Below, piece after piece: positions 34,099 to 43,242 of a DNA stretch of 64,000 nt. Each line of letters begins with the position of its first letter. Positions within the stretch are counted from its first letter, which is position 1. The stretch spans positions 62,001 to 126,000 of the forward strand of contig JANYCU010000021.1 of NCBI GenBank assembly GCA_025360125.1, read 5' to 3'. Both the position numbers and the translations under genes were made by a program. Under the pieces are notes generated by a model. That model saw only the letters and a list, made by a program, of their open reading frames with translations, was not told the DNA's origin and ran no database searches. This DNA is from Armatimonadota bacterium. GTDB taxonomy: Bacteria > Armatimonadota > Fimbriimonadia > Fimbriimonadales > Fimbriimonadaceae.

Positions 34099-34132
34099 AC
34101 CGTATCCTACCTTTACGACTTCTTCCTTGGCT

Positions 34133-34492
34133 TCAACAAATGTGCTTCGAGATTCTCTTGGCCCGCGCCCGAACCATTCTCCTGATCAAGTCTTCGGAGA
34201 TTGGCTTGGCAGGTACGAACTGAACTGTTCCTTTCGATATCTTGAATCCCTTTAACTCCGCTGCGAAATCAGCCACCGTGTGGCCAGGAAATATTGAGCA
34301 ATGCTTCTTGAACGCGGCGAATCCGATTACCATGCCATGCAATTTGACCATGGGCATGCCGTAGCTGATGTCTTCCTCGGCTTCTGGAATTACTTCTTGG
34401 ATAATCGCACGAATGCGTTCCAATGCTTCCTTAGCCGCGACAGATTCGACTTCGAGCAGATATTGATCGACTGATGCGGGTGCAGGTCGCAT
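34133..34492 (-). CDS. DUF1801 / YdhG-like protein 2
   Basis: 119 aa protein of the DUF1801 family: ASVDQYLLEVESVAAKEALERI, ISYGMPMVKLHG, IGFAAFKKHCSIFPGH and KGTVQFVPAKPISEDLIRRMVRARAK, the standard C-terminal signature of the frataxin-like YdhG group. Possible iron-chaperone role, by family. It is a separate unit divergent from pnuC and is only distantly similar to the other DUF1801 protein at 23694. Confidence 0.85.
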   Translation of the reverse strand: MRPAPASVDQYLLEVESVAAKEALERIRAIIQEVIPEAEEDISYGMPMVKLHGMVIGFAAFKKHCSIFPGHTVADFAAELKGFKISKGTVQFVPAKPISEDLIRRMVRARAKRISKHIC

Positions 34493-34538
34493 GCCTCAAT
34501 TAAACCCATTGGCAACCGAATTCTGTTGGTAAAATCGA

Positions 34539-35207
34539 TTGACTTTGCCAAAGAAACTGAACCTACCTGTGTTAGCGGTTGTAATCAGCGTTTCAATCCT
34601 GATCGGGCTGTTGCTCAAAAACGTTTATAAAGGTGAGTGGGTCGAATTCGCTGCTTTTGTGACCGGAGTCGTTGGCGTCTATTTAGTTGCAGTTGAACAC
34701 ATCATCAATTGGCCTGTGGGTTTGGTCAATGTTTCGATTTACGCTTGGGTCTTTTACAAGGGGGGGCTACCAGCGGACATGACACTTCAGTTCTTCTACT
34801 TTGCAGTGGGGATTCAAGGGTGGTATTTCTGGGCTCACGGTGGCGATCAAAAAGCCAGTCTCAAAATTTCTAGAATTCCGCCGATGTGGTGGGCCTATAT
34901 TGCCGGAATCATCGGAGTCGGAACTGCCATCTACGTTCCGATCATTAGGCATTACCAAGGAGCATCGCCGTTTGTTGATTCAATATTAACGGTTACAAGC
35001 ATCGTGGCCCAACTGCTGATCAATGCTAAGAAGATTGAGAACTGGATTCTTTGGATCATCGTAGACGTTGCCTACATACCACTTTATGTTTCCAGGCATC
35101 TGTATTCCACCGCCTATCTCTACGCGATTTTCTTACTGCTTGCTGTTTTCGGTTTGGTAGGGTGGATCAAGGCGTACCGCGCAGAAACGTCTATTGCTGG
35201 GGCTTGA
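34539..35207 (+). CDS. pnuC: PnuC-family vitamin transporter
   Basis: 222 aa membrane protein with about seven helices and PnuC signatures: EHIINWPVGLVNVSIYAWVFY, LQFFYFAVGIQGWYFW and KIENWILWIIVDVAYIPLYV. Members facilitate uptake of nicotinamide riboside, riboflavin or thiamine, trapped by phosphorylation. The start is TTG at 34539, or TTG at 34545 two codons on; TAAAAT at 34530-34535 is the likely -10. The 3' end overlaps the cupin gene convergently by 17 nt. Which vitamin it carries is not evident. Confidence 0.87.
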   Translation: MTLPKKLNLPVLAVVISVSILIGLLLKNVYKGEWVEFAAFVTGVVGVYLVAVEHIINWPVGLVNVSIYAWVFYKGGLPADMTLQFFYFAVGIQGWYFWAHGGDQKASLKISRIPPMWWAYIAGIIGVGTAIYVPIIRHYQGASPFVDSILTVTSIVAQLLINAKKIENWILWIIVDVAYIPLYVSRHLYSTAYLYAIFLLLAVFGLVGWIKAYRAETSIAGA

Positions 35208-35571
35208 CCTCAACCGTAATCACGTGAATCACGCTCTCACCGACATTCTCGAGCGTATGAGGACCCAGGCTCGACGTCCAAACTGCTTCTCCAGGACTCG
35301 GGGCTGCTTCTAGGTTTCGAGAATCCATCAGGACGTTCCCTTTGTCGTCTCGACGAACCATGTCACTGGTAGAAAGGAAGAACGTTGTTGAGGACCACTG
35401 ATGGGTGTGGACATTTGTGATTTCGCCGGGGTGGATGATGGTTTCCAGCACCCGAACCTTTTCATTCTCCATGACGAGGCGATGATGTTTTTCTGAAGCG
35501 ATAACTGCATCGAGGTCTGAGGGATAGACTTCGACAAAAATACCGAACAGTTTTGAAAGGGCTTCTTTCAT
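35191..35571 (-). CDS. Cupin-fold protein
   Basis: 126 aa from ATG 35571; a longer frame upstream runs through the S9 peptidase and is not coding. The central VLETIIHPGEITNVHTHQW contains the cupin HxH metal ligands, followed by a strand TTFFLST, and the second part has WTSSLGPHTLENVGES with a further His. It is a mini-cupin of unknown substrate. It begins 31 nt after the peptidase stop on the same strand, so co-transcription is likely. Confidence 0.75.
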   Translation of the reverse strand: MKEALSKLFGIFVEVYPSDLDAVIASEKHHRLVMENEKVRVLETIIHPGEITNVHTHQWSSTTFFLSTSDMVRRDDKGNVLMDSRNLEAAPSPGEAVWTSSLGPHTLENVGESVIHVITVEVKPQQ

Positions 35572-35602
35572 TTCGTTCACTTTATCTGGATATCGATATT
35601 TC

Positions 35603-37732
35603 TCAAGGCCCAGGCACCTGTCGTTTGTTGCCGATGGTTCGTTCAAAGAGTCCAAAGATTCGCCGGTACTCGTCGGTCCAACTTTCGGGCTGAACGAAGG
35701 CGTGGTCCTCAACCGGGTACGGAGCAACTTCCCAATTTTTCTTCCCGAGCTCGATGAGTTTTTGGACAACTCGAATCGAATCCTGGAACTGAACATTCAC
35801 GTCGACCATGCCGTGGCAAATTAAGAGGTGTCCCTTTAAACCATCCACGAAGTTGATGGGCGAACTCAATTTGTACGCTTCGGGGTCTTCCTTCGGAGTG
35901 TTGAGAATAGGAGATGTATAGTCGTGATGATAGTTGGCCCAGTCCCCAACTGGTCGCAACGCGGCTCCCGCCTTGAACACGTCTGGCGCAGTAAACATCG
36001 CCATGAAGGTAATAAATCCCCCGTAGCTTCCGCCGTAAACTCCAAGACGGTCCGGCGCAGCTCCGACCGTTTTAACCAGATAGTTGGCCCCATCGACGAC
36101 ATCGTCAAGGTCCTTTCCGCCCATGTGCCGGTAAATCGCAGTTCGCCAAGCCTTGCCGTATCCCGCCGATGCTCGGTAGTCAACATCTAAAACGGCGTAT
36201 CCATTCTCCATCAGTACGTGATGGAACATGTACTCGCGGAAGTAGTGGCTCCAACCATCGTAGACGTTTTGCAAATAACCAGCACCATGGACAAACACGA
36301 CCGCTGGGCCGCCCTTTCGCCAATTCTTTGGTTGGAATAGCTTGGCGGGAATCTGTTTGCCGTCGCGTGAAGGGACGTTGATAATCGGAGGGTCAATCCA
36401 TGGTGCAGATAGCCATTCGGCGGATGGGGTTGTCGTGACTTGAACTCCCTTGACGTACAGTTCGGCTGGACGATTTGCTCTTGATCGTACAACTGCGACC
36501 CGGAAGCCATCAGGAGAGAATGCGTAAGTCGCATCTTCATCGGCGCTGAGGTCGGCTAGTTTGGTCTTCGTTCCGCCTTTTAGACTGACAGAATCGACAT
36601 GGCGCTCATATGGACTTCCTTCACTGGAAACGAATGTAAATCGTTCGTGATCTTTATCGAGTTGAACGTTTGAAACTTCGAACGGTCCCGAAACGATCGG
36701 AATTGACTTGGTGGTTTCCGGGTCAATCTCCATCAGATTTGCAAATCCTGAATTCTCAGACTCGAAATAAATTGCAGAACTGTCAGGTAACCAGCCTATC
36801 GTTCCGAGTCCAGGACCACCAACCCAGGCATCGTCATGCTCATCCCAGAGCATCGTGATTTTTTCAGTCTCGGTGTTAAACCCATAAAGCCAGGCGTCCT
36901 TGTGGTCTTCGGAATAACTCCACATCGCTCCATGCTTTCCGTCTGGAGCCCAATCAATTTGGCCGACAGACCCTGGACGGGGAGTCTCGATATCGACAGC
37001 TTTTCCAGTTTTGATGCTGTAGATTTTGGCCATGCTGTGGCTTTGGGGATTTCCGACTCGGGGATAGGTGCCGCTTAATTCAACATAGCCACTTGAAGTA
37101 ATGAATCGAGCAACTTGGGCATTTCGCGATGAGCCACCACCCTTAAACATTAGAGCCGCGAGGTGAGTCCCCGATGGCGAAGCCGAAAGTACGCCAACCG
37201 AATAGCTAGTTGGTCCGGTGAGGGTTATGGGAACGGCTGAAGTCGGATCAGCTTTTGCTTGAGTTAGTCGTTCGGTTTTCTTTGTTGCAAGCGAGTATCG
37301 AAATAGGTCTTGATCTCGTTGAAAGATGACGGACTGAGCATCGGTTGTGAGTGTTGGACGTCCAAATGCATCGCTGGACTTCGTAATGTTTTCACTGGAC
37401 TTTGCAAAGGTGTCTCTAATGAAGATATCGCCACCAGATTCGTAAGCTATTTGATATCCGACTTTGGAGCCCGAATCCCATGGTTCTGTTTTCTTGGGAG
37501 TAACGCGACCTTCCTTTAAGCCAGTTCCGTCTTCATTAACCACGTAGGATTTGTAAGCTGGAAATTTCGATCCATCTGCCTTTGCCCATTGAAAACCCAA
37601 TTGGGTTCCATCTTCGGACCAAACCAACCCTCGTGGAGCGTGACCAACGAGCGCGACTCCGCGCATGACCGATTCGACGGTCATTGGGAATTTAACAGGT
37701 TCGGCAACTAAGGTTGCGAGCAAAAAGAGCAT
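35603..37732 (-). CDS. S9 family prolyl oligopeptidase (DPP/acylaminoacyl peptidase-like)
   Basis: 709 aa secreted serine peptidase. A short signal peptide (MLFLLATLVA) precedes a beta-propeller of TolB-like WD repeats (residues about 30-420; GRPTLTTDAQSVIFQRD, QIDWAPDGKHGAMWS, IGWLPDSSAIYF) and a C-terminal alpha/beta hydrolase. The catalytic Ser is S569 in GGSYGGF; the catalytic His is H677 in VEDHAF, with the expected Asp in the HGMVDVN region. It probably processes peptides in the periplasm. It forms a transcription unit with the downstream cupin gene. Confidence 0.93.
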   Translation of the reverse strand: MLFLLATLVAEPVKFPMTVESVMRGVALVGHAPRGLVWSEDGTQLGFQWAKADGSKFPAYKSYVVNEDGTGLKEGRVTPKKTEPWDSGSKVGYQIAYESGGDIFIRDTFAKSSENITKSSDAFGRPTLTTDAQSVIFQRDQDLFRYSLATKKTERLTQAKADPTSAVPITLTGPTSYSVGVLSASPSGTHLAALMFKGGGSSRNAQVARFITSSGYVELSGTYPRVGNPQSHSMAKIYSIKTGKAVDIETPRPGSVGQIDWAPDGKHGAMWSYSEDHKDAWLYGFNTETEKITMLWDEHDDAWVGGPGLGTIGWLPDSSAIYFESENSGFANLMEIDPETTKSIPIVSGPFEVSNVQLDKDHERFTFVSSEGSPYERHVDSVSLKGGTKTKLADLSADEDATYAFSPDGFRVAVVRSRANRPAELYVKGVQVTTTPSAEWLSAPWIDPPIINVPSRDGKQIPAKLFQPKNWRKGGPAVVFVHGAGYLQNVYDGWSHYFREYMFHHVLMENGYAVLDVDYRASAGYGKAWRTAIYRHMGGKDLDDVVDGANYLVKTVGAAPDRLGVYGGSYGGFITFMAMFTAPDVFKAGAALRPVGDWANYHHDYTSPILNTPKEDPEAYKLSSPINFVDGLKGHLLICHGMVDVNVQFQDSIRVVQKLIELGKKNWEVAPYPVEDHAFVQPESWTDEYRRIFGLFERTIGNKRQVPGP

Positions 37733-37765
37733 TCCAAAACTTTATCCTATTCGAGGTGATGAAGT

Positions 37766-39220
37766 TTAGGAATTCCGAAAAGTTAAGGTCGCTGAGCCGA
37801 ATGAAACTGAGTCGTTGTTATTGAGCAATGTTGGCCCAGTGAGTGGTGAGTCGTTGACCTTGGTTCCGTTGGCGCTTCCCATGTCGACCAAGGTAGCGCC
37901 GAACTGGTCAATGGTGATCTGAGCGTGCTGCCGAGAAACAGTCGATACCGACGAAAGGCATACGATGTTTCCAAGTTCCCTTCCAACCGAGTTGACACCG
38001 AATTGGAGCGGGTAATGCATGCCGGATGGATCGATGAGAACTGAAGATGGCATGACCTGCCCCGTTGTTGCCTGCGGAATGGTTGGCGCAGGGCTGTAGC
38101 CAGGCAGAGCGACCTGAGGTACTGGAGGCTGGGCCATGGGGACTTGAGGCATCGCTGCCTGATCGATAGGCATTTGAGGTGCTTGGGGAATGAATTGAGG
38201 TTGAACTGGTTGTTGGACTTGCGGATAGAACTGCGGTTGGAAATTCGATTGAACTCTTCCTTGAGAGTAGAAAACGAGTTGGGCTTCGCCAAGCTGAATC
38301 GTATCGCCGTTATTGAGATTTGCCTGAAGAACGGGTTGACCGTTGAGGAAGCCGGGTGCGTGCTGACAATCCAGCAAGAATTGATTACCTTGTCTGAAGA
38401 TGCAAGCATGAACGGGCTCAACACCGTTAAAACCACGAATAGGAATTTCAACCTCTGCAGTTCCAATCCGGTTGGCGGCATGATCGAGGCTCCAGTCTTG
38501 GTGCTCTTTTCGACCGTAGATGAGCCGAAGTGAGCCCGCGCGCCGAGATCGATCTGACATGTACATTGCTAGACCGAGCACAATACCGATTGCAATCGCA
38601 TCCATCAAGAAGATGGGGATTGCAGCAACCATTTTTGAACCAGGGGTGCCTTGAGTTGACCCTTCAATGCCTGCTTTGGCGGTTGCAAAAATTGTGGTAC
38701 CACACCGAGTAATGAAGGTTAAAACTGCGGCTAAGATTGTGGCGTAGGTTGCCCTGCCGATACGCTGCTGAGTTGGGCCGATTGCGAAGGTGATCGTGAA
38801 CGACAAAGCGGCTGGCACGAACAAGAACCATGCGAAAAACCCGGCGAGTTGTCCAATACTGGCTCCGGCCTCCGATCCGCCGCCCTTCGAAGCCATGATT
38901 CCGATGTAGTCAGCACCAGAGTCGGCGATGCTATTCATGATCAGTCCGAATACGGCGCCTAGGATGGTGGCCTTGAGAAGTTGCTTGGGCGTCCGCCGTC
39001 CAACTTCAAGAATGAAACAGAATGAACCGCAGAGCAAAAGTCCAAATACCGAGTGCTGAACATAGCTCCATGCTGTTCCGTACGTAAAGTTTGCAAGCGG
39101 ATCGCCTGGTTTCAGCTCAGGTCGGTTAAGCGTCTTCGTCCAGGGTGATGCAATGAGGAACGATAGAAATGCAGATAGGGCTCCGGCTACGGGCAGAAGG
39201 AGAAATTTTAGCCGAAACAT
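37766..39220 (-). CDS. Multipass membrane protein with tandem FHA domains
   Basis: 484 aa. About six membrane helices occupy residues 1-220, followed by a first FHA-like domain (about 235-305: VEIPIRGFNGVEPVHACIF, LNGQPVLQANLNNGDTIQLG), a Gln/Pro-rich linker rich in QPQFIPQ (about 310-390) and a second, more canonical FHA domain (about 400-484: SVGRELGNIVCLSSVSTVSRQHAQ, DMGSANGTKVN). The first FHA domain has lost the canonical Arg/Ser/Asn ligands and may not bind phosphothreonine. TAAAAT lies 9 nt before the ATG. It lies downstream of the TIGR04222 gene on the same strand, separated by 70 nt. Confidence 0.8.
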   Translation of the reverse strand: MFRLKFLLLPVAGALSAFLSFLIASPWTKTLNRPELKPGDPLANFTYGTAWSYVQHSVFGLLLCGSFCFILEVGRRTPKQLLKATILGAVFGLIMNSIADSGADYIGIMASKGGGSEAGASIGQLAGFFAWFLFVPAALSFTITFAIGPTQQRIGRATYATILAAVLTFITRCGTTIFATAKAGIEGSTQGTPGSKMVAAIPIFLMDAIAIGIVLGLAMYMSDRSRRAGSLRLIYGRKEHQDWSLDHAANRIGTAEVEIPIRGFNGVEPVHACIFRQGNQFLLDCQHAPGFLNGQPVLQANLNNGDTIQLGEAQLVFYSQGRVQSNFQPQFYPQVQQPVQPQFIPQAPQMPIDQAAMPQVPMAQPPVPQVALPGYSPAPTIPQATTGQVMPSSVLIDPSGMHYPLQFGVNSVGRELGNIVCLSSVSTVSRQHAQITIDQFGATLVDMGSANGTKVNDSPLTGPTLLNNNDSVSFGSATLTFRNS

Positions 39221-39290
39221 CTTGGTTAGATTTTAGGCGAATCTCTGCTTCTTCAACAGTCATTTCCCCGCATTTTTGCTGGGAAATGAC

Positions 39291-40754
39291 TTATCCGCCG
39301 CAGCCTCCACAACCTCCGCCTCCTCCTCCGCAGCCACCACCACCGCCGTCTCCTCCTCCGCAGCCACCACCATCGTTTGAAGTCGAAGATCCGCTGTAGC
39401 TGGATCCTCCTCCACCGCACGATGATGCTCCTGGTTGGGGTGCCAGGCGTCTTGCCTGGGCAGCATAGGCACTGCCACTTAGTGCCGCGACTCCAAAGAG
39501 GGCCATACCTAAGGCGATATCGTGAGAATTAGCTTGCCTGACGTGACGACCAACGGTTCGTAAGTGCGGTCTCGAAAGTCGAATCCAGGCCAGCATCTTA
39601 TCACCTCGGCGGCTTCGGAAGGGCGGCTTTAAGAGAAAAAGGCAAATGACGAGCGAAAGCACACACAGGATTTCAAGAAACAAAACTGGCCGTTCGCGAC
39701 TGATGCCTACTTGAATCTTCATAAGGCCATATGCTGGAGCAACCATCGCAACCGCAAAACTGGAGACCGATGAAATCGTTCGTTGTTTCGTTGATAAGAC
39801 GAATCCCTGACTTTCTAATCGGTCATGGATTCCATGGATCACAGACTGGCATCGACTACGTAGGGTCAGAATATGGATACCGCCTGCAATGCCTGTAAAC
39901 GAGAGAATTTCTCGCTCAAATTCATTGGTTGGGGCATATTCGAATTGAACAGTTCTCAGATTGAGCTTTCTCACATCCATTTCAATCACTTGTTGAGTCA
40001 AGAGAGATGTGATTGCCGCGTTAACCGCAAGCACTGATTTCCCGTTTAAGTAGGCAACGGAGTATGGGTCAAGGTCACTCGAAGTCGAACATCCTAGTTC
40101 GGTCGGAAGTTTTAGCAGACTCCGAATCCCTAGTGCTACTCCAAATAAAAGAACAAAAAGCACCATGTAGAACTGGAGAAAATCAGGTCCGCGCATGTCG
40201 AGCGGATTTCCACCAAATGCTTCGGTGCATCCGGCTAAGATCAAAATACCAGCGACCAATGCGAACCCATGTCCAAAGTTCCTTACCAATAGTTTCGGAA
40301 TGTGATAATGGTTGTCCGGTTTTGTCAAGAATGACTGCCCTGGTTTCTTCAATTGCCAAATATCGAACGGTGGCTCCTCATTAAAGGCAGATACGTAGCT
40401 AGCCCGCGTCTTGGCGACCCAATCATCAAACTTGGCCCGCTCATCAGCTCCACCCTTGGAAGGATGGTGGTGAAAAGGCATTTGCAGGATGTCAGGGCAG
40501 AATATCCTCCAATAATTTTCGGAATAAGTGAGATGCAGGTGCCAAACTTCATCGACAACTTCGGATGGCGAGACTGGATGCCCGGAGACAACTGCCAAAT
40601 AGCAAAATCGCTTGTACTCTTCAATGGCTCGATTTGTAAACTGCGGTGTCCATCCCTGTTCCTTTGCTAGTTTCGCGGAAAAAGGAAAACTTGATTTTGG
40701 ATCGTCAAGAATGAAATTTGCTAACCGTTTCAGGAGGGCATTATTCTGTTCCAT
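39291..40754 (-). CDS. TIGR04222 membrane protein with Gly/Cys-rich C-terminal tail
   Basis: 487 aa from ATG 40754 (TTG two codons upstream is rejected because TGTAAT ends 5 nt before the ATG). The N-terminus (VDEVWHLHLTYSENYWR, FHHHPSKGG) matches the glycine-rich-domain-like module of TIGR04222 proteins. Two or three membrane helices follow, then a soluble middle and a C-terminal helix leading to a tail made almost only of Gly, Cys, Ser and Asp, ending CGGCGG. The tail is encoded by a low-complexity region and should be exposed outside or within the envelope. Function of the family is unknown. Confidence 0.82.
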   Translation of the reverse strand: MEQNNALLKRLANFILDDPKSSFPFSAKLAKEQGWTPQFTNRAIEEYKRFCYLAVVSGHPVSPSEVVDEVWHLHLTYSENYWRIFCPDILQMPFHHHPSKGGADERAKFDDWVAKTRASYVSAFNEEPPFDIWQLKKPGQSFLTKPDNHYHIPKLLVRNFGHGFALVAGILILAGCTEAFGGNPLDMRGPDFLQFYMVLFVLLFGVALGIRSLLKLPTELGCSTSSDLDPYSVAYLNGKSVLAVNAAITSLLTQQVIEMDVRKLNLRTVQFEYAPTNEFEREILSFTGIAGGIHILTLRSRCQSVIHGIHDRLESQGFVLSTKQRTISSVSSFAVAMVAPAYGLMKIQVGISRERPVLFLEILCVLSLVICLFLLKPPFRSRRGDKMLAWIRLSRPHLRTVGRHVRQANSHDIALGMALFGVAALSGSAYAAQARRLAPQPGASSCGGGGSSYSGSSTSNDGGGCGGGDGGGGGCGGGGGGCGGCGG

Positions 40755-40837
40755 GTTCAATTACAGTTACTTTAACATGTTGAGCGGCGTTGTGCACTTT
40801 AACGTTGTCTTAACAAAAGTAAGAGGCAATGTTTGAT

Positions 40838-41332
40838 CTAGCTGGTTTTGGCATCCAACTTAGCTTCAAGATTCTCGATCATCCGCATCATTCCCATCAT
40901 TATGGTGTCTTGGTGTTTGAGGTGCTCCATGAGTAAGCGGATTTCCTCTTCTGCGGTCTGATTACATTGGTAGTCGCTTTGAGCCATGATTCGATCCTTT
41001 TCGGATTGACGGTTCTGACTCATCATCACGATTGGGCCAGTGTAGGCGGCCTGGAAACTGAGGGCGAGGTTGAGCAAAATGAATGGATATGGGTCGAATG
41101 CCTTGATCGCTGCCTGATGCACGGCAAGATAGACGTTCATAGAAATCCAAATTACGAGAAGAATTGATTGAATGATGATGAAGGGCCAGCTTCCAATGAT
41201 TTCCGCCACTTTGTCGGCTATTCGTTGGGATGGTCGAAGTTCCTTCGCTTCGACTTCATTTGGATTGGAGACGGGAGGGTGGTTGTGCTGGTAGTGCTGC
41301 AGCGGGCCTTCCGGGTATTCAAATTTCTTCAT
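40838..41332 (-). CDS. DUF1003 membrane protein
   Basis: 164 aa. Two membrane helices (about residues 49-70 and 83-100) contain the family pattern SWPFIIIQSILLVIWI and FDPYPFILLNLALSFQAAYTGPIVMMSQNRQ. The C-terminal half is a Met-rich, His-containing coiled region (EEIRLLMEHLKHQD). DUF1003 proteins have no known function. It lies downstream of mntH on the same strand with a 33-nt gap, so it may be co-expressed with the manganese transporter and controlled by MntR. Confidence 0.88.
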   Translation of the reverse strand: MKKFEYPEGPLQHYQHNHPPVSNPNEVEAKELRPSQRIADKVAEIIGSWPFIIIQSILLVIWISMNVYLAVHQAAIKAFDPYPFILLNLALSFQAAYTGPIVMMSQNRQSEKDRIMAQSDYQCNQTAEEEIRLLMEHLKHQDTIMMGMMRMIENLEAKLDAKTS

Positions 41333-41365
41333 TGATTCAGTTTGCCTGAGTTCAATCGAATGAAA

Positions 41366-42688
41366 CTATTTCTTGTCGAATAGCCCCTGGAAAATGAGGA
41401 ACGCGTTAAGTGCGGCGATGATGAAGCAAATGGAGTAACCAACGAACTTCACTAGGTTTGAATTGGTGAAAATGCCCATCTGACGGCGATCGCTGGTGAT
41501 GGCCATCAAGGGGAATATCGCGAACGGCAATTGCATGGAGAGGACCACTTGAGAAATGACCAGAAGTTGGACGGTGTCTTTGCCACCGCTGAAGTGAATG
41601 ATGGCAATGGCGGGAACAATGGCCAGAAGTCGAGTTATGGTTCGACGAATCCACGGTTTCAGTTTCCATCGCATGAAACCTTCCATTACGATTTGACCCG
41701 CCAGGGTTCCGGTGATGGTTGACGATTGTCCGGAAGCGAGGAGGGCGACCGCGAATACGGTTGCGGATGCGCCACCGAGGGCGGATTGGAGGAGTTTGTG
41801 ACCGTCTTGGAGTTGTTCGACGGCGATACCGCTTTTGCCAAAGACTGATGCAGCGAGAATGAGAATTGCCGCATTCACGAGGAAGGCCAGGCTAAGGGCG
41901 ACGATTGTTTCGACGGTGTTGTATTTGATTGCGTCTTTAACATCAGATTTTTCCTTGCCTTTTTTTCGGGTTTGGACGATGCTGGAATGAAGGTAAAGGT
42001 TGTGGGGCATGACCGTTGCCCCTAGGATTCCGATTGCGATGAGCCAAGCACCGACACTTGGCATCGTTGGGATAAGGGTGCCTTTGAGGGCGGCAGGCCA
42101 GTCAGGTTTGGCGCTGGCGATTTCGTAGGCGAAGCAGAAAAAGATGGTCGCGACTAGGGTGATGACGATGGCTTCGATTTTGCGAAAGCCGAACTTCATA
42201 AAGCCGAGGAGAAGCAGGACATCTAGTCCGGTAATGAGGACTCCGATCTCTAGAGGGATTTTGAAGAGGAGGTTAAGAGCGACCGCAGAGCCGACGACTT
42301 CGGCGAGGTCGCAGGAGATAATGGCTAATTCGCAGAGAATCCAAAGTACGGTCGCGATCGGCTTGGAATAGTAATCTCGGCAGGCCATGGCAAGGTCCTT
42401 TCCGGTAACGAGACCGAGGCGGGCGCACAAGACCTGGAGGAATTGGGCCATGAGATTGGAGACTACGATAACCCAGAGCAGAGCGTATCCAAATCGGGAG
42501 CCGCCAGCGAGATCGGTGCCCCAGTTTCCGGGATCCATGTATCCGACGCTCACTAAGAAACCAGGTCCAACAAATGCGAGCCACCGTCGCCATCCCGGTC
42601 CAGGAATATTAATTGACTGGTTGACGTCCGAAAGTGACAGCTGATCGGTTTCCGACTGGATTTGGCTATCGCTTGCAGAATTCATCAT
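41366..42688 (-). CDS. mntH: NRAMP-family manganese/divalent metal transporter
   Basis: 440 aa proton-coupled metal importer with eleven predicted helices. The metal-binding motif DPGNWGTDLAGGS is in helix 1 and MPHNLYLHSS in helix 6, both diagnostic of NRAMP. The N-terminus is short and cytoplasmic. It is divergent from mntR across a control region holding two palindromic operators, one of which covers its predicted -10 (TACAAT), so manganese-loaded MntR should repress it. DUF1003 follows. Confidence 0.94.
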   Translation of the reverse strand: MMNSASDSQIQSETDQLSLSDVNQSINIPGPGWRRWLAFVGPGFLVSVGYMDPGNWGTDLAGGSRFGYALLWVIVVSNLMAQFLQVLCARLGLVTGKDLAMACRDYYSKPIATVLWILCELAIISCDLAEVVGSAVALNLLFKIPLEIGVLITGLDVLLLLGFMKFGFRKIEAIVITLVATIFFCFAYEIASAKPDWPAALKGTLIPTMPSVGAWLIAIGILGATVMPHNLYLHSSIVQTRKKGKEKSDVKDAIKYNTVETIVALSLAFLVNAAILILAASVFGKSGIAVEQLQDGHKLLQSALGGASATVFAVALLASGQSSTITGTLAGQIVMEGFMRWKLKPWIRRTITRLLAIVPAIAIIHFSGGKDTVQLLVISQVVLSMQLPFAIFPLMAITSDRRQMGIFTNSNLVKFVGYSICFIIAALNAFLIFQGLFDKK

Positions 42689-42709
42689 AAAACATCGAAG
42701 AAAACATCC

Positions 42710-42731
42710 AATTGTAGCCTTGGCTACAATT
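42710..42731. promoter_or_regulatory. MntR operator box 1 (perfect palindrome)
   Basis: A perfect 22-nt palindrome centred on TTGTAGCC-TT-GGCTACAA between divergent mntH and mntR. It overlaps the likely mntH -10 (TACAAT read on the minus strand), so binding would block mntH transcription. Confidence 0.78.
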
Positions 42732-42742
42732 GGTAATTATGC

Positions 42743-42758
42743 TGTAGGTTTGGCTACA
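42743..42758. promoter_or_regulatory. MntR operator box 2 (imperfect palindrome)
   Basis: TGTAGG-TTT-GGCTACA is a degraded form of box 1. It overlaps a likely -35 (TTGGCT, 42750-42755) of mntR, whose -10 TACACT follows 18 nt later at 42774-42779. This predicts autoregulation of mntR. Confidence 0.65.
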
Positions 42759-42795
42759 AAGTCAAGCTTATGCTACACTTTTCTTGAGCCAGATT

Positions 42796-43200
42796 ATGAC
42801 TTTCGAACTTTCTAGAAGTTTTGTCCAAACTCGTGAGGCGCATCGCACCGAGCTAACAGAAGACTATGTCGAAGTGATTTTGGAGTTAGCGGAGGAGAAT
42901 GGGGAGGCTCGGCTTGTCGATATTGCCAAGCGGCTAGGTGTTGCTCACCCGACGGTTTCGAAGGCGCTGAAGAAGCTTGAGCAGGAAGGATATGTGGCTC
43001 TGCGACCTTATCGAGGACTTCGTTTGACAGAAGTTGGCGAAGAATTAGCTTCCCGTTGTCGGTTGAGGCATAAGACGGTTGTCGAGTTTTTGTTGGCACT
43101 CGGAGTTGATTCGGGTACGGCCGAAATTGAAGCAGAAGGGATCGAGCACCACGTTGGAGAGTCGACTTTGGCATTGATGTCTAAGTTCGCGAAGAAATAG
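42796..43200 (+). CDS. mntR: Manganese-responsive DtxR/MntR-family repressor
   Basis: 134 aa from ATG 42796 (a TTG four codons earlier lies only 4 nt from the -10). The N-terminal winged helix is clear (RLVDIAKRLGVAHPTVSKAL), and the metal-sensing residues of MntR are present: Asp/Glu in EDYVEVI, His in RLRHKTV and the EAEGIEHH cluster. There is no C-terminal SH3-like domain, as in Bacillus MntR. It sits divergent to mntH and its own promoter overlaps operator box 2. Confidence 0.88.
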   Translation: MTFELSRSFVQTREAHRTELTEDYVEVILELAEENGEARLVDIAKRLGVAHPTVSKALKKLEQEGYVALRPYRGLRLTEVGEELASRCRLRHKTVVEFLLALGVDSGTAEIEAEGIEHHVGESTLALMSKFAKK

Positions 43201-43242
43201 CAACCTCAGGGTTTTGTATTCCGTGACTATGGATAGAGTTTG

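Noticed and set aside
39169-39399. Proline-rich frame opposite the TIGR04222 tail
   Set aside because: The Pro run is only the complement of the Gly-coding low-complexity tail on the minus strand; no family or start signal supports it.
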